Source of the DNA: Maribacter algarum (ex Zhang et al. 2020)
Lineage (GTDB): Bacteria > Bacteroidota > Bacteroidia > Flavobacteriales > Flavobacteriaceae
Assembly (NCBI RefSeq): GCF_005885635.1
Contig: NZ_VATY01000002.1
Location: 992,001-1,056,000, forward strand
Length of the DNA stretch: 64,000 nt
Reading direction: 5' to 3'
Within the stretch, counting starts at the first letter, position 1, and each line of letters begins with the position of its first letter. The notes beneath the pieces are model-generated. The model was not told where the DNA came from and made no database searches. It saw nothing but the letters and a program-made list of their open reading frames with translations. Made by a program: the position numbers and the translations under genes. This document shows positions 50,881 through 60,678 of this stretch, one piece after another.

Positions 50881-52170
50881 ATGAAAAAGAGCTACTACAT
50901 TTTAGTTTTATTGCCATTACTTGTTTTTTCAATTTCTACCAACGCTCAGGATTTTTTATACGGAGATCCCTTGCCGGATGCTCCGGAATTATCGGCTCGT
51001 GGTGAATATTCGGTCGGAGTAGGAACCTATGACATGTTAAATCCGGATCAGGTGGATATTCTAAACTCCAAGGATGGCAATGACCCCTTGTATGACCGAC
51101 CACTCACTGTAGAAATCTGGTACCCATCTGCCTTACCCGTAAATGTTAAGGCGACGACTACCTATAATGAGGTAATGGGTACACGTGGAGATACGCTTCG
51201 CCCCTTAGTTCCATTTACTTTTAAGGGTCGCGCCGTAAGAGACGCCGTTCCACTTAAAAAAGAAGGTGGTTTTCCCTTGGTTATTGTTTCCCATGGTTAT
51301 GTGGGCTCTAGATATTTGATGACTTACCTTACAGAGAATTTAGCTTCCAAAGGGTACATAGTTGCCGCGATTGACCATACCGATTCTACCTTTAAGGATG
51401 CCAATGCTTTTCAAAGCACCTTATTGAATCGAGCGCTGGATATTCGTTTCGTACTGAATCAAATGGAATCACTTGGTAGTAGTAAAAGCAAGGATTTACT
51501 GAAAGGGCTAATTGATGCGGATAACACGGCTATTATAGGATATTCCATGGGGGGATTTGGTGTACTTAATGTTGCTGGGGCGGGATACAGTGATGCTTTC
51601 GCAGGATTTACAGTCGGAATGACCGGAGGAAGCAAGGCCATAGGCATACATTCGGCTAGTAATCCGGAATACCAAAAAATGGTCGACCCGCGAATCAAAG
51701 CTGTGGTTGCATTTGCCCCTTGGGGAATGGAACGAGGCGTTTGGGATGCTGAAGGATTAAAAGGACTAAAAACACCAACCTTGTTTATCGCCGGAAGCGA
51801 AGATGACATCTCTGGTTATGAGAAAGGAATCAAAGCAATTTACCAAGGTGCAGTGAATGCCGATAGATATCTTTTAACTTATATGGGTGCAAGACACAAT
51901 GTTGCTCCCAATCCCCCACCGGCCGAATCACTTCAGCCCGGCTTGCATATTGATGAATATTATCGCTACGCTGATTCCACTTGGGACCAGCGAAAAATCA
52001 ACAATGTAAACCAACATTTTGTAACCGCTTTTATCGGTACGCACTTAAAGCAAAAAGACTTCAAAAAGTATTTAGACGTTCAGTCCGATTCGAATGAGAA
52101 AAACTGGGCGGGTTTCAAGCCAAGATCATCAACAGGAATGGAGTTATTGCATTCCGCGCCAACAGAATAA
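50881..52170 (+). CDS. Exported alpha/beta hydrolase (dienelactone hydrolase/PAF acetylhydrolase-like)
   Basis: A 429-residue protein with a signal peptide (residues 1-22) and a large hydrolase domain. The oxyanion region is LVIVSHGYVGSRYLMTYL, the nucleophile elbow IIGYSMGGFGVLN (Ser in GYSMG) and the acid is in FIAGSEDDISGYEKG; a His in GARHNVAPN is the likely base. It is a serine hydrolase acting outside the cytoplasm on an unknown ester. A TACATTTA box lies near 50853 upstream. Confidence 0.85.
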   Translation: MKKSYYILVLLPLLVFSISTNAQDFLYGDPLPDAPELSARGEYSVGVGTYDMLNPDQVDILNSKDGNDPLYDRPLTVEIWYPSALPVNVKATTTYNEVMGTRGDTLRPLVPFTFKGRAVRDAVPLKKEGGFPLVIVSHGYVGSRYLMTYLTENLASKGYIVAAIDHTDSTFKDANAFQSTLLNRALDIRFVLNQMESLGSSKSKDLLKGLIDADNTAIIGYSMGGFGVLNVAGAGYSDAFAGFTVGMTGGSKAIGIHSASNPEYQKMVDPRIKAVVAFAPWGMERGVWDAEGLKGLKTPTLFIAGSEDDISGYEKGIKAIYQGAVNADRYLLTYMGARHNVAPNPPPAESLQPGLHIDEYYRYADSTWDQRKINNVNQHFVTAFIGTHLKQKDFKKYLDVQSDSNEKNWAGFKPRSSTGMELLHSAPTE

Positions 52171-52207
52171 TTTAGCAATCCAGAAACTAGGAATCCGATT
52201 AACTGAC

Positions 52208-52672
52208 ATGCAGCCGAAGTCTTTCATTAAAATCTTAACTATCATTCATGGGTCATTATGCATAGGCTTGGCCGTTTTTGGTGCTTTTGCATTCTTCCAA
52301 AATGGGAGTTTTGCAGTTAGTACCGATACAAATGATGTATTTATCTATATCGTACCCATTATCGCAATGGCAGGTTATTTCGGAAGCAAGTTCGTTTATC
52401 AAAATCTGATTCGTAAGCTTCCCAAAGAGGAGCTCTTATTAACCAAATTACAACGCTATCAATTGGCGTCAATCGTAAAATATGCGCTTATTGAAGCTCC
52501 TGCGTTCTTAGCGCTTTTTGCTTATTATTACAGCGGAAATGCCATGCATTTGATAATAGCAATTTGCTTAATCGTCTATTTGTTTTTTCAGCGACCAACG
52601 TTGGAGAAATTAAAAAGTGAACTCCCACTGAACTTGGAAGAAGAGAAAGAATTTGATACTTTAAAGCGGTAA
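52208..52672 (+). CDS. Hypothetical membrane protein
   Basis: A 154-residue protein with four hydrophobic helices (about residues 7-30, 45-62, 93-110 and 112-127) and a charged C-terminus. The ATG at 52208 gives MQPKSFIKILTIIHGSLCIG and is chosen because upstream codons overlap the hydrolase gene. No motif was recognised. It follows the hydrolase by 37 nt. Confidence 0.75.
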   Translation: MQPKSFIKILTIIHGSLCIGLAVFGAFAFFQNGSFAVSTDTNDVFIYIVPIIAMAGYFGSKFVYQNLIRKLPKEELLLTKLQRYQLASIVKYALIEAPAFLALFAYYYSGNAMHLIIAICLIVYLFFQRPTLEKLKSELPLNLEEEKEFDTLKR

Positions 52673-52718
52673 AAGAAAAGATTCCTTCCTTTGCAGGAAT
52701 AATAATAAAACTCTATTC

Positions 52719-53417
52719 ATGAAAAAAATAAAAATTCTTCTTATGACTGGTATACTAGCGACCTTAGGATGTACTACCACTAAAGCACAGCAACATCAAG
52801 ATTGGCCAAATCTAGCGCAATTTCAAGAAGCAAATGCCACATTGGAGGATCCAGCTGAAAACGAAGACCGTGTTGTTTTTATGGGGAATTCAATTACCAT
52901 AGGCTGGATTAATTCCCGTCCCGAGTTCTTTGAAGGAAAGCCTTGGATTAACAGAGGAATTAGTGGTCAGACCACGCCTCAAATGTTAATACGTTTTCGT
53001 CAAGACGTAGTCACCCTAAAACCAAAAGTAGTTGTGCTACTAGCTGGTACAAATGATATAGCAGGTAATACCGGCCCATCTACGCTAGAGATGATTATCG
53101 ACAATATCAAAGGAATGGCAGAAATAGCCCATGCCAATGGTATTAAAGTAGTGTTATCCTCTACGCTTCCGGCATATGATTATCCGTGGAAACCAGGTTT
53201 GGAACCGGCGCCGAAAATTATCTCGTTAAATAAAATGATTAAGGCCTATTGTGACGCGACGGGACATGTATATCTCGATTATTTCTCGGCAATGGTTGAT
53301 GATCGCGGTGGACTTCCAAAAAAATATGCGGCCGATGAGGTCCATCCAACAAAAGAAGGCTATGCGGTAATGGAACCTTTGGTTGAGGCGGCCATCGCAA
53401 AGGCCTTGACCCAATAA
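52719..53417 (+). CDS. Exported SGNH/GDSL-family hydrolase
   Basis: A 232-residue protein with a signal sequence (ILATLGCTTTKA, a possible lipobox at Cys18). The SGNH blocks are all present: block I VVFMGNSITIGW (Ser nucleophile, Gly-Asn-Ser in place of Gly-Asp-Ser), block II NRGISGQTT, block III LLAGTNDIAG and block V DEVHPTKEGY with the Asp-His pair. Such enzymes are carbohydrate or lipid esterases; polysaccharide deacetylation is likely in a marine flavobacterium. It is followed by the CrtI-like gene. Confidence 0.9.
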   Translation: MKKIKILLMTGILATLGCTTTKAQQHQDWPNLAQFQEANATLEDPAENEDRVVFMGNSITIGWINSRPEFFEGKPWINRGISGQTTPQMLIRFRQDVVTLKPKVVVLLAGTNDIAGNTGPSTLEMIIDNIKGMAEIAHANGIKVVLSSTLPAYDYPWKPGLEPAPKIISLNKMIKAYCDATGHVYLDYFSAMVDDRGGLPKKYAADEVHPTKEGYAVMEPLVEAAIAKALTQ

Positions 53418-53473
53418 TAAATTAAAAAAGCTACTCTTTTTCTTTTTATCTTCGAATTGAAAAAGAAAATTGA

Positions 53474-55162
53474 ATGCTCCAAGATACCCTCGATACAGCA
53501 TACGACACGATTATTATAGGTTCTGGTGCAGGCGGACTTGCAGCAGCTATATGTTTATCAAGAGCGGGGCAAAAAGTCCTTGTGCTTGAACAACATGATG
53601 TGCCTGGAGGTTGGTGCCACAGCTTCTACTTAAACGGACATCGATTTACACCCGGAGTACATTATGTGGGGCTATGTGGAGAAGGTGAAGCTACAAATAA
53701 CTTGTATCGCGGTTTGGGAATCGCCAATGATTTAGCATTTTTCAGGATGAATCCCGATGCATATGAGCATGTACATATAGGGGAACATCGCTTTGATTTT
53801 CCAGCGGACCCTGAACTATTGGTATCTCGCTTATGTGAACGTTTTCCGAAGGAAGAAAAAAGAATCAAAAAGTACCTTGGCCTTATTCGGAAAGTGAGTG
53901 AAGAACTATACTCTCTCCCCTATTTCAAGGGCTTTTGGCAGAAACTTACTATTCCCTATAAAACGCGACATTTTGGTAAATATGGACTGTTCAATCTTCG
54001 TCGTGTTATTAATTGGCATATTAAAGACCCCTTACTTAAAAATATACTGAACATTCAATGCGGCGACCACGGGGTGCAACCGCGAAAAGCAGCATTCATT
54101 CTACATTCTGCTTTGATGTTTCATTACTTTTATGGGGGATATTATCCCGCTGGTGGGGGCGGCGCCCTTATTAAAGCTATGACCAATGCGATTAAAAAAT
54201 ACAAGGGAGAGGTTTGGACGAGCAAAGGCGTGAGACGTATTCTTCTAGAAGGGACCGAGCAGAAAAAAGCTGTGGGCGTAGAATTGGAAAATGGGCAACA
54301 GCTATTTGCCAATCAAATCATTTCGAATGCAGATGTGGGCATCACCTATAATGATTTAATCGGGAAAGAACATCTCAGCGCAAAACTGCAAAAGAAACTA
54401 GAAAAGACGATTTACAGTTGTACGTCCCTAATGCTGTTTTTGACGGTAGATATGGATGTCGTGGCCGCAGGTTTGGATTCAGGAAATATCTGGATGATGC
54501 CTGATAAGGACCAAGATGAGTACTACGATAAGGCAATGGGTTCCGACTTAACTTCTGACAAACCATTTGAAGGTATGTTCATCAGCTGTACAACTCTAAA
54601 AGACCCGATAAGTTTTGATGGAAAACACCATACCCTTGAGGTGATTACTTTTATCGGTTACGAAGCTTTTAAAAAATACGAAGATGAGGATGCGCAACGT
54701 TCTCCGGAATATCTGGCCTTTAAAGAACACTTAACACAGAAAATGCTGAAAGGTTTGGAAAAAGCTGTCCCTGGCATAAGCAATCATATTGTACACCAAG
54801 AATTAGGTACACCAATCACCAATGAATATTATATCAACACCACAGAAGGGAATGTCTACGGAACCGAAAAGAGTTTAAAACATATTGGTCCATTTGCATT
54901 TAAGGCAAAGAGCGAAATCGAAAATTTATACCTCTGCGGAGCCAGTATACTTTCTCATGGGGTTGCTGGGGCAAGTCATTCAGGCGTAGACACCGCAGCA
55001 CAAATTTTAGGCTGCCACCCCGATGAATTAAAGAAGCCTCAAGAAGACCAGTTTTTACAAGTTTATGAAGCAGAAGACCCCTCTGATTACCCAGATTGGA
55101 TGTTGAAAAAAATGGAGGTAAAGAAGGCGCGATTGGTTTCCAAGGCAAATAGCCTTCTTTAA
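53474..55162 (+). CDS. CrtI-like FAD-dependent oxidoreductase (phytoene desaturase/retinol saturase type)
   Basis: A 562-residue protein. The dinucleotide-binding motif is DTIIIGSGAGGLAAAICLSR, followed by KVLVLEQHDVPGGWCHSFYL, and the C-terminal FAD motif is NLYLCGASILSHGVAGASHSG. The size and the LEQHDVPGGWCHSF pattern fit the retinol-saturase/CrtISO branch of carotenoid isomerases and saturases. It uses FAD to desaturate, saturate or isomerise a lipid with a polyene chain. No other carotenoid gene is in the window. Confidence 0.87.
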   Translation: MLQDTLDTAYDTIIIGSGAGGLAAAICLSRAGQKVLVLEQHDVPGGWCHSFYLNGHRFTPGVHYVGLCGEGEATNNLYRGLGIANDLAFFRMNPDAYEHVHIGEHRFDFPADPELLVSRLCERFPKEEKRIKKYLGLIRKVSEELYSLPYFKGFWQKLTIPYKTRHFGKYGLFNLRRVINWHIKDPLLKNILNIQCGDHGVQPRKAAFILHSALMFHYFYGGYYPAGGGGALIKAMTNAIKKYKGEVWTSKGVRRILLEGTEQKKAVGVELENGQQLFANQIISNADVGITYNDLIGKEHLSAKLQKKLEKTIYSCTSLMLFLTVDMDVVAAGLDSGNIWMMPDKDQDEYYDKAMGSDLTSDKPFEGMFISCTTLKDPISFDGKHHTLEVITFIGYEAFKKYEDEDAQRSPEYLAFKEHLTQKMLKGLEKAVPGISNHIVHQELGTPITNEYYINTTEGNVYGTEKSLKHIGPFAFKAKSEIENLYLCGASILSHGVAGASHSGVDTAAQILGCHPDELKKPQEDQFLQVYEAEDPSDYPDWMLKKMEVKKARLVSKANSLL

Positions 55163-55171
55163 CTAAATAAA

Positions 55172-55354
55172 TTAAGTCCGGTCAGAATCAGAATCATCAT
55201 CAACTCCTTCCTCAGTTATTGGCACGCAAAAAGAACCGCCATTGCCATCAGCTTGTTCAAAAAATCCTTCATCACAACTTCCTTGTCGAAAATCACTATC
55301 GCAACCTAGAAACAGAATTGCCAAAATAATTGGGAGTATACTTTTTCGTATCAT
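55172..55354 (-). CDS. Small lipoprotein
   Basis: A 60-residue protein: IRKSILPIILAILFLGC is a lipoprotein signal (lipobox LFLGC), then a short Cys-containing acidic tail with three further Cys (SCDEGFFEQADG and SFCVPITEEG). It is convergent with the CrtI-like gene (9 nt between stops). The small size makes this call less sure, but the lipobox and clean ends support it. Confidence 0.55.
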   Translation of the reverse strand: MIRKSILPIILAILFLGCDSDFRQGSCDEGFFEQADGNGGSFCVPITEEGVDDDSDSDRT

Positions 55355-55401
55355 CGGTAACCTATATTTAAAAGTTGAAGATAGTAATAAAATGGAATTT
55401 T

Positions 55402-56229
55402 TTATCCAACCGTATTCACCAAAGTCCCAATCCCCTCAATAGTAATTCGGGTCTCATCCCCCACCTGTAATGTAAATTCATCAGGGGGAATAATTCCCGT
55501 TCCAGTCATTAGAAAACAACCCTGCGAGAAGTTACATTCCCGAAACAAATAATCTACTAAATCTTGATGTTTACGCTTCATGGTGCTGATAGATACTTGT
55601 CCAGAGAAAACAGTTTTTTCATCGCGTAGAATATCCAAAGAAATCATAGTTCCGGAATCTATTGGACTGTCAGAAACATAAATACAAGGGCCTAAAGCTG
55701 CACAACCCTCATATGTTTTGGCTTGTGGCAAGTACAAAGGGTTCTCCCCTTCTATGCTGCGAGAACTCATATCATTGCCGATGGTGTAGCCTTCAATAGT
55801 ACCCTCCGAACTTACCAAAAGGGTTAGTTCGGGTTCGGGAACATTCCAACCTGAATCTTTCCGAATACGAACTGTACCATTATGAGGTACCGCTCTTTGG
55901 GCGGTCGCCTTAAAAAACAGTTCAGGACGGTCAGCATCGTACACCCTATCATAGAAAGTACCACCACCAGCATCTTTCGATTCTTCCATACGGGCTTCTT
56001 TGCTTCGCATATACGTCACTCCTGATGCCCAAATTTCTTGCGTACCCATAGGAATCTCCACAGCATTCAAATTCACATCATCAACCTCTGTCAATCCCAC
56101 CAAGTCATTCAATACCGACCGATACAAATCGGTGCGATTAAGAAAAGCATCCCAATTATCAACATCCAAAGTGAAATACTGGTTTTCGTTTTCAATTACT
56201 GCTCCGGCCTTTATTTTGTAGATTCTCAT
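55402..56229 (-). CDS. Fumarylacetoacetate hydrolase-family protein
   Basis: A 275-residue protein. The family core [17 protein letters not shown], the metal-binding PEPELTLLV (Glu-x-Glu), and [20 protein letters not shown] are recognisable, with a late [17 protein letters not shown]. Members hydrolyse or decarboxylate 2-keto acid compounds, using Mg or Mn. It is 30 nt downstream of a sulfatase, so both may serve breakdown of sugar or aromatic compounds; the substrate is undetermined. Confidence 0.88.
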   Translation of the reverse strand: MRIYKIKAGAVIENENQYFTLDVDNWDAFLNRTDLYRSVLNDLVGLTEVDDVNLNAVEIPMGTQEIWASGVTYMRSKEARMEESKDAGGGTFYDRVYDADRPELFFKATAQRAVPHNGTVRIRKDSGWNVPEPELTLLVSSEGTIEGYTIGNDMSSRSIEGENPLYLPQAKTYEGCAALGPCIYVSDSPIDSGTMISLDILRDEKTVFSGQVSISTMKRKHQDLVDYLFRECNFSQGCFLMTGTGIIPPDEFTLQVGDETRITIEGIGTLVNTVG

Positions 56230-56259
56230 TGAATTACATTCTGTTGGTTTCTAAAAATA

Positions 56260-57834
56260 TTATTCAAATTCTTTTTCAAGAATTGCTTGCATCACTTCCG
56301 AGTCTTTGTCTAGGTCATTATAATTTTTCCGCTCGCGGAGCAGCTCTATTTTCATTTTTACAATAATATCCGCATACTTGCTTTCCGCAATGGCATTGTG
56401 CAATTCTTTTGGGTCTTCCAGTAAATCGAAAAATTCCCAAGCTGGTTCTGTAGTCTCTTTATTTGTTCCCTTTTTATTTAATGGTTGTCCGTAAAAAAAG
56501 GCCAACTTATATCGATCATTGCGAATTCCAAAATGAGCTGGTCGTTCTGGGTGGTGTAACCAATACCGATAGTACATTTGCTTACGCCATGTTTCGGGCG
56601 TATTGCCTTTTAAATTTTCACGAAAACTTTCTCCCTGCATATAATTAGGTCTTTCAATACCTGCATAATCGACAAGAAGTGCTGGGAAATCAATATTGAG
56701 TATAATATCATCAATTCGTTTTCCTTCCTTAATTTCCTTTGGATATCTAATTACAAAAGGCATTCGAAGGGATTCTTCATATATCATGCGCTTATCAAAA
56801 AAACCATGTTCACCAAGAAAATAGCCTTGGTCCGCTGTATATACTACAATGGTATTGTCGGCAATTCCCTCAGTCTCTAAATAATCCAACAGCTTACCTA
56901 TATTATCATCGATGGCTGCGCCACATCGCATAAAATCCTTGACTAATTTCTGATGGATTTTCTTTCGTTTTTGAATACTATCCAAACCATCAAGAGGATA
57001 TGGCAGTCCAGGATAGGTCGTCCACCAATTCTCAGGATCCTTTGTGGCATTGTCCCAACGTTTACCAAGCTTCTCCAGCTTTTGGCCAATAAAAGTGCGC
57101 CCCGTAGTCTCTGGACTAAAGTCAAATAGAGATTCTGGAGCTGGTACTTCCATATCAACATACAAATCCTTAAACCGTTCAGGATAATCAAAAGGTTCAT
57201 GAGTTGCCTTGAAATTACAGAACATTAAAAAAGGTTTTGAGGTATCACGTTGCTTTAGGTGTTCGATGGTTAAGTCGGTAATGACATCCGTAGAAAACCC
57301 TTTGTACTCTTTTCCTTTGGATGCGTCATAGCCATCCCCCCAACCTTCTTTACTCTTTAAAATCGGATTCCAATAGCGACCTTGCCCCGGCAGTACATTG
57401 AAATAATCAAAACCCTCAGGTTGCCCAACCAAGTGCCATTTACCAATAATCGCGGTTTGATATCCATTTTCACCAAAAGTCTTCGCAATGTTCGGATGCC
57501 CCTTTGGCAAAGGTTCACTCAAGGTAAACACTTGATTAATATGACTATACTGACCTGTAAGTATACTTCCGCGACTAGGCGTGCAAATACTGTTCGTACA
57601 AAAGGCATTGTTTAAAACGGTGCCTTCTTTTACGAGTCGTTTAATGTTTTTATTTTGTACATAGTCGGTCAACGGTCCACCGTAAATACCCCACGCCTGG
57701 GAAGTATGGTCATCAGATAGGATAAATAAGATGTTAGGTTTTTCATCGCTATCCGTTGTCTGAGCTGTTGATAGAAAGGGGGGAAGAACTCCTATGAAAA
57801 GTAAAATTGTAGCTAGTCGGTTAAATAGTTTCAT
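56260..57834 (-). CDS. Exported formylglycine-dependent sulfatase
   Basis: A 524-residue S1-family sulfatase. It has a signal peptide (about residues 1-24), the metal-binding DD at 41-42 (LSDDHTS) and the modification site ICTPSRGS (Cys84, converted to formylglycine). GKWHLVGQP and a later YTADQGYFLGEHGF contribute active-site Lys/His and Asp residues. It removes sulfate esters from polysaccharides or glycosaminoglycans in the periplasm. Marine Flavobacteriaceae have many such enzymes for algal sulfated glycans. A maturase is not encoded in the window. Confidence 0.95.
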   Translation of the reverse strand: MKLFNRLATILLFIGVLPPFLSTAQTTDSDEKPNILFILSDDHTSQAWGIYGGPLTDYVQNKNIKRLVKEGTVLNNAFCTNSICTPSRGSILTGQYSHINQVFTLSEPLPKGHPNIAKTFGENGYQTAIIGKWHLVGQPEGFDYFNVLPGQGRYWNPILKSKEGWGDGYDASKGKEYKGFSTDVITDLTIEHLKQRDTSKPFLMFCNFKATHEPFDYPERFKDLYVDMEVPAPESLFDFSPETTGRTFIGQKLEKLGKRWDNATKDPENWWTTYPGLPYPLDGLDSIQKRKKIHQKLVKDFMRCGAAIDDNIGKLLDYLETEGIADNTIVVYTADQGYFLGEHGFFDKRMIYEESLRMPFVIRYPKEIKEGKRIDDIILNIDFPALLVDYAGIERPNYMQGESFRENLKGNTPETWRKQMYYRYWLHHPERPAHFGIRNDRYKLAFFYGQPLNKKGTNKETTEPAWEFFDLLEDPKELHNAIAESKYADIIVKMKIELLRERKNYNDLDKDSEVMQAILEKEFE

Positions 57835-57926
57835 TTCTTAGGATGGTTGGCGAAACAAGATACTAAAGAAATCAATGGAAATGAAGGATCTAAATTCATT
57901 AACTTAACACCATAAAATGTAAACCT

Positions 57927-58361
57927 ATGAAAACCATCCTTCCACTTATCGCGCTCCTTTTAGTATGCTCTTGTAAAACCACAAAACCAACTGCAAAGGA
58001 TGATGTAGCAGTCATACGTTCAATTCTTGACAAACAGCAAAAAGCTTGGTCTGAAAATGATTTGGAGGGATTTATGTCGGGTTATTGGCAATCGGAAGAA
58101 CTCACCTATTTCAGTAGAGGAAAAATTAGCAAGGGATGGCAAACGACATTAGCTAATTATAAAAGGAATTACCCGACTACTAAAGAAACGGGTACACTTA
58201 ATTTTGAAATTGCCAACATTACCCAAATCAATGAGGATGCCTATTGGGTTATGGGAAGTTATTTTCTAACTCGGGAAGCTGGAAATGCCAACGGTACTTT
58301 TATGATTGTGTTTAAAAGAATCAATGGGGAATGGAAGATTATTGGGGATTCTTCTTGTTAA
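57927..58361 (+). CDS. Lipoprotein with DUF4440/NTF2-like domain
   Basis: A 144-residue lipoprotein (LLLVCSC) with an NTF2-like cone: IRSILDKQQKAWSENDLEGF, SGYWQSEELTYFSRGK and a GEWKIIGDSSC end. It is similar in plan but not closely in sequence to the island protein at 12744-13277. It converges on the hydroxyproline operon with 1 nt between stops. The function is unknown. Confidence 0.82.
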   Translation: MKTILPLIALLLVCSCKTTKPTAKDDVAVIRSILDKQQKAWSENDLEGFMSGYWQSEELTYFSRGKISKGWQTTLANYKRNYPTTKETGTLNFEIANITQINEDAYWVMGSYFLTREAGNANGTFMIVFKRINGEWKIIGDSSC

Positions 58362-58362
58362 C

Positions 58363-59613
58363 CTAGAATTTTCTTTGTGGATTGAAAGCATCAATATCCA
58401 TTGAGGTTTTCTTGCTATCGATAATTTCAGAAACCAATTTACCCGTTGCAGGGCCCAAACTCCAACCCATCATTGCATGACCAGTGGCAAAAGTCAGGTT
58501 CTTGATTTTATTAGAACGTCCAATATACGGAAGCCCATCTGGGGTAACCGGACGCATACCAGATTTTGCTTGGGATTTCTCCTCAGTGGTTATTTCAAGT
58601 TCTGGATAGTATTTTTGAGCGCCCACAGCTATTGCTTCGACGCGCTCTTTCCGAATTGTATCATTTATCCCTGAAAACTCCATGGTCCCGGCAAAACGAG
58701 TAAATCCGTTCATAGGGGTTACCGCCATACTGGACTCCATCAATACGGCGGGCATACTGATACCTAAAGGTCTTTTCACATTGATACGATATCCCTTTCC
58801 AGCTTGTAGAGAGAGTTTAATATTCAACTTTTTGGATAAAATTCCAGTCCAAGAACCCGCTGCTAAAACAATTTCGTCAGCTGAAATGCTTCCTTTGGAT
58901 GTTTTGATACCCTTGATTTGCGAATTACTTAAGGACAAATCCAAAACTTCTTCATTGGTTCGAATTTTAACTCCGACATTTTTCAAATACTGAAGCATTT
59001 TGGGCATTATTTCTGTCGGAGTGGTATGTCCGTCGCACTCATAATGAACCGCACCCTTGGCATCTATTTTGATATTAGGTTCGATTTCAGAAAGTTGTGA
59101 TTTGTTGAGTTCATTTACTTCCAACCCTAAAAAACTTGCTTTTCGGGCAACCTCCATTTCATGTTCATAGGAAGCTTGGGTTTTATAAATCATCAACAAT
59201 CCTTTGCGCTCTAACTGAAAATCACCTAAATCTCCGGAGGCTCTAATTCCTTCAAATAAATCCCTACTTAAAAGGTTTACATCTTTGATAACCGGAATTG
59301 CTTTTTCAACCTTGGCCTTTGTTGATGACTTTTTAAAATACCAGGACCATTTGAAAAAATCCACATCCCAACGCGGTTTCATATAGAATGGACTCGCTGA
59401 ATTAAACATCCATTTGAGTCCCTGAGTAATTTTGCCGGGAGAAGCCATGGGAATAATATGGCTAGGAGTCAAATATCCTGCATTAACAAAGGAAGCCCCC
59501 GAAGTTATATCCGATTTATCAATAACGGTTACCTGATGTCCCTCCTTTTGAAGGAAATAGGCAGAGCTCAATCCGACTATTCCACCGCCAATGATTACTA
59601 TGTTTTTACCCAT
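58363..59613 (-). CDS. FAD-dependent D-amino-acid dehydrogenase (probable D-hydroxyproline dehydrogenase)
   Basis: A 416-residue DadA-type oxidoreductase. The N-terminus MGKNIVIIGGGIVGLSSAYFL is the FAD-binding Rossmann motif, and GMRPVTPDGLPYIGRS plus ATGHAMMGWSLGPATGKLVS form the C-terminal FAD/substrate region. The ATG at 59613 is used; 15 codons upstream in frame are unlike the family. It is the last gene of the hydroxyproline operon, where it would oxidise cis-4-hydroxy-D-proline to pyrroline-4-hydroxy-2-carboxylate. Confidence 0.88.
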   Translation of the reverse strand: MGKNIVIIGGGIVGLSSAYFLQKEGHQVTVIDKSDITSGASFVNAGYLTPSHIIPMASPGKITQGLKWMFNSASPFYMKPRWDVDFFKWSWYFKKSSTKAKVEKAIPVIKDVNLLSRDLFEGIRASGDLGDFQLERKGLLMIYKTQASYEHEMEVARKASFLGLEVNELNKSQLSEIEPNIKIDAKGAVHYECDGHTTPTEIMPKMLQYLKNVGVKIRTNEEVLDLSLSNSQIKGIKTSKGSISADEIVLAAGSWTGILSKKLNIKLSLQAGKGYRINVKRPLGISMPAVLMESSMAVTPMNGFTRFAGTMEFSGINDTIRKERVEAIAVGAQKYYPELEITTEEKSQAKSGMRPVTPDGLPYIGRSNKIKNLTFATGHAMMGWSLGPATGKLVSEIIDSKKTSMDIDAFNPQRKF

Positions 59614-59661
59614 TTTAATTCGAACAAATTTTGAAAGATGCTGAAATATATTCAGCAAAAG

Positions 59662-60669
59662 TCAAATTACCTGAAACCCATGTGCATAAGGGTCATCATC
59701 ATCAATACTTATAGTATTATGTCCATATATTTTTGCCCAGCCTTGAATACTGGGTATAATGGCCGTCATTCCATTCAGGGTTGTCTCCTTCTCTACTCGA
59801 CCAATAAATGTAGACCCAATAAAGCTTTCATGCACAAACGCTTCCCCAACTTTTAATTTTCCTTTCGCATACCATTGTGCCATTCGCGCGGATGTTCCTG
59901 TACCACAGGGTGAGCGGTCGATAGCTTTGTCTCCGTAAAAAACAGCATTTCTGGCACTTGCTTCCGAAGAAATGGTCTTACCAGTCCATAGTATGTGACT
60001 CACATCACGAATCGTCGCATCCTCCAGATGGACAAATCTATCTGGATATTTCAAATTTATTTTCTTTCGGATTTCTTGACTGTACAGAATCAGTTTACTT
60101 GCTGTAAAATCTTGAATGCCAGGAAAGTTTTTTTGAGGATCTACAATGGCATAGAAATTCCCTCCATAGGAAACATCAAATATCAACTCTCCCAATTCTT
60201 CACAATCAACTGTTAGTTCAGAAGCTACCAAATAGGCCTTCACATTTGTCAATTTTACCCAATCAACTTTGCTACCTGATTGCTGATAATCTATATGCAC
60301 TAAACCAGCAGGAGTTTCCATACGGACTTTGCCCAGTGTTTTAGGGTGAATCAATCCTTCCTCAATTCCTATAGTAATAGCACCAATAGTACCGTGCCCG
60401 CACATTGGTAAGCAACCGCTAGTTTCTATAAACAGAATACCAAAATCATTTTCAGGATTAGCTGGTGGATAGAAAATACTTCCACTCATCATATCATGCC
60501 CGCGGGGTTCGAACATAAGTCCTTTTCGAATCCAATCGTATTCTTTGAGAAAGTGCTGTCTTTTTTCGCTCATCGAAGCGCCCTGTAATTCGGGACCACC
60601 TTCTTTGACTACACGTACGGGATTCCCGCAGGTATGACCATCTATACAGGTAAATATGCTTTGCCCCAT
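59662..60669 (-). CDS. 4-hydroxyproline 2-epimerase
   Basis: A 335-residue enzyme of the proline racemase family with two catalytic Cys: C90 in LPMCGHGTIGAI and C255 in SPCGTGTSARMA. The presence of both Cys separates it from the Ser/Thr variants that dehydrate trans-3-hydroxyproline. It converts trans-4-hydroxy-L-proline to cis-4-hydroxy-D-proline. It lies 9 nt from the aldehyde dehydrogenase gene upstream in the operon. Confidence 0.94.
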   Translation of the reverse strand: MGQSIFTCIDGHTCGNPVRVVKEGGPELQGASMSEKRQHFLKEYDWIRKGLMFEPRGHDMMSGSIFYPPANPENDFGILFIETSGCLPMCGHGTIGAITIGIEEGLIHPKTLGKVRMETPAGLVHIDYQQSGSKVDWVKLTNVKAYLVASELTVDCEELGELIFDVSYGGNFYAIVDPQKNFPGIQDFTASKLILYSQEIRKKINLKYPDRFVHLEDATIRDVSHILWTGKTISSEASARNAVFYGDKAIDRSPCGTGTSARMAQWYAKGKLKVGEAFVHESFIGSTFIGRVEKETTLNGMTAIIPSIQGWAKIYGHNTISIDDDDPYAHGFQVI

Positions 60670-60678
60670 AAAGTAAAA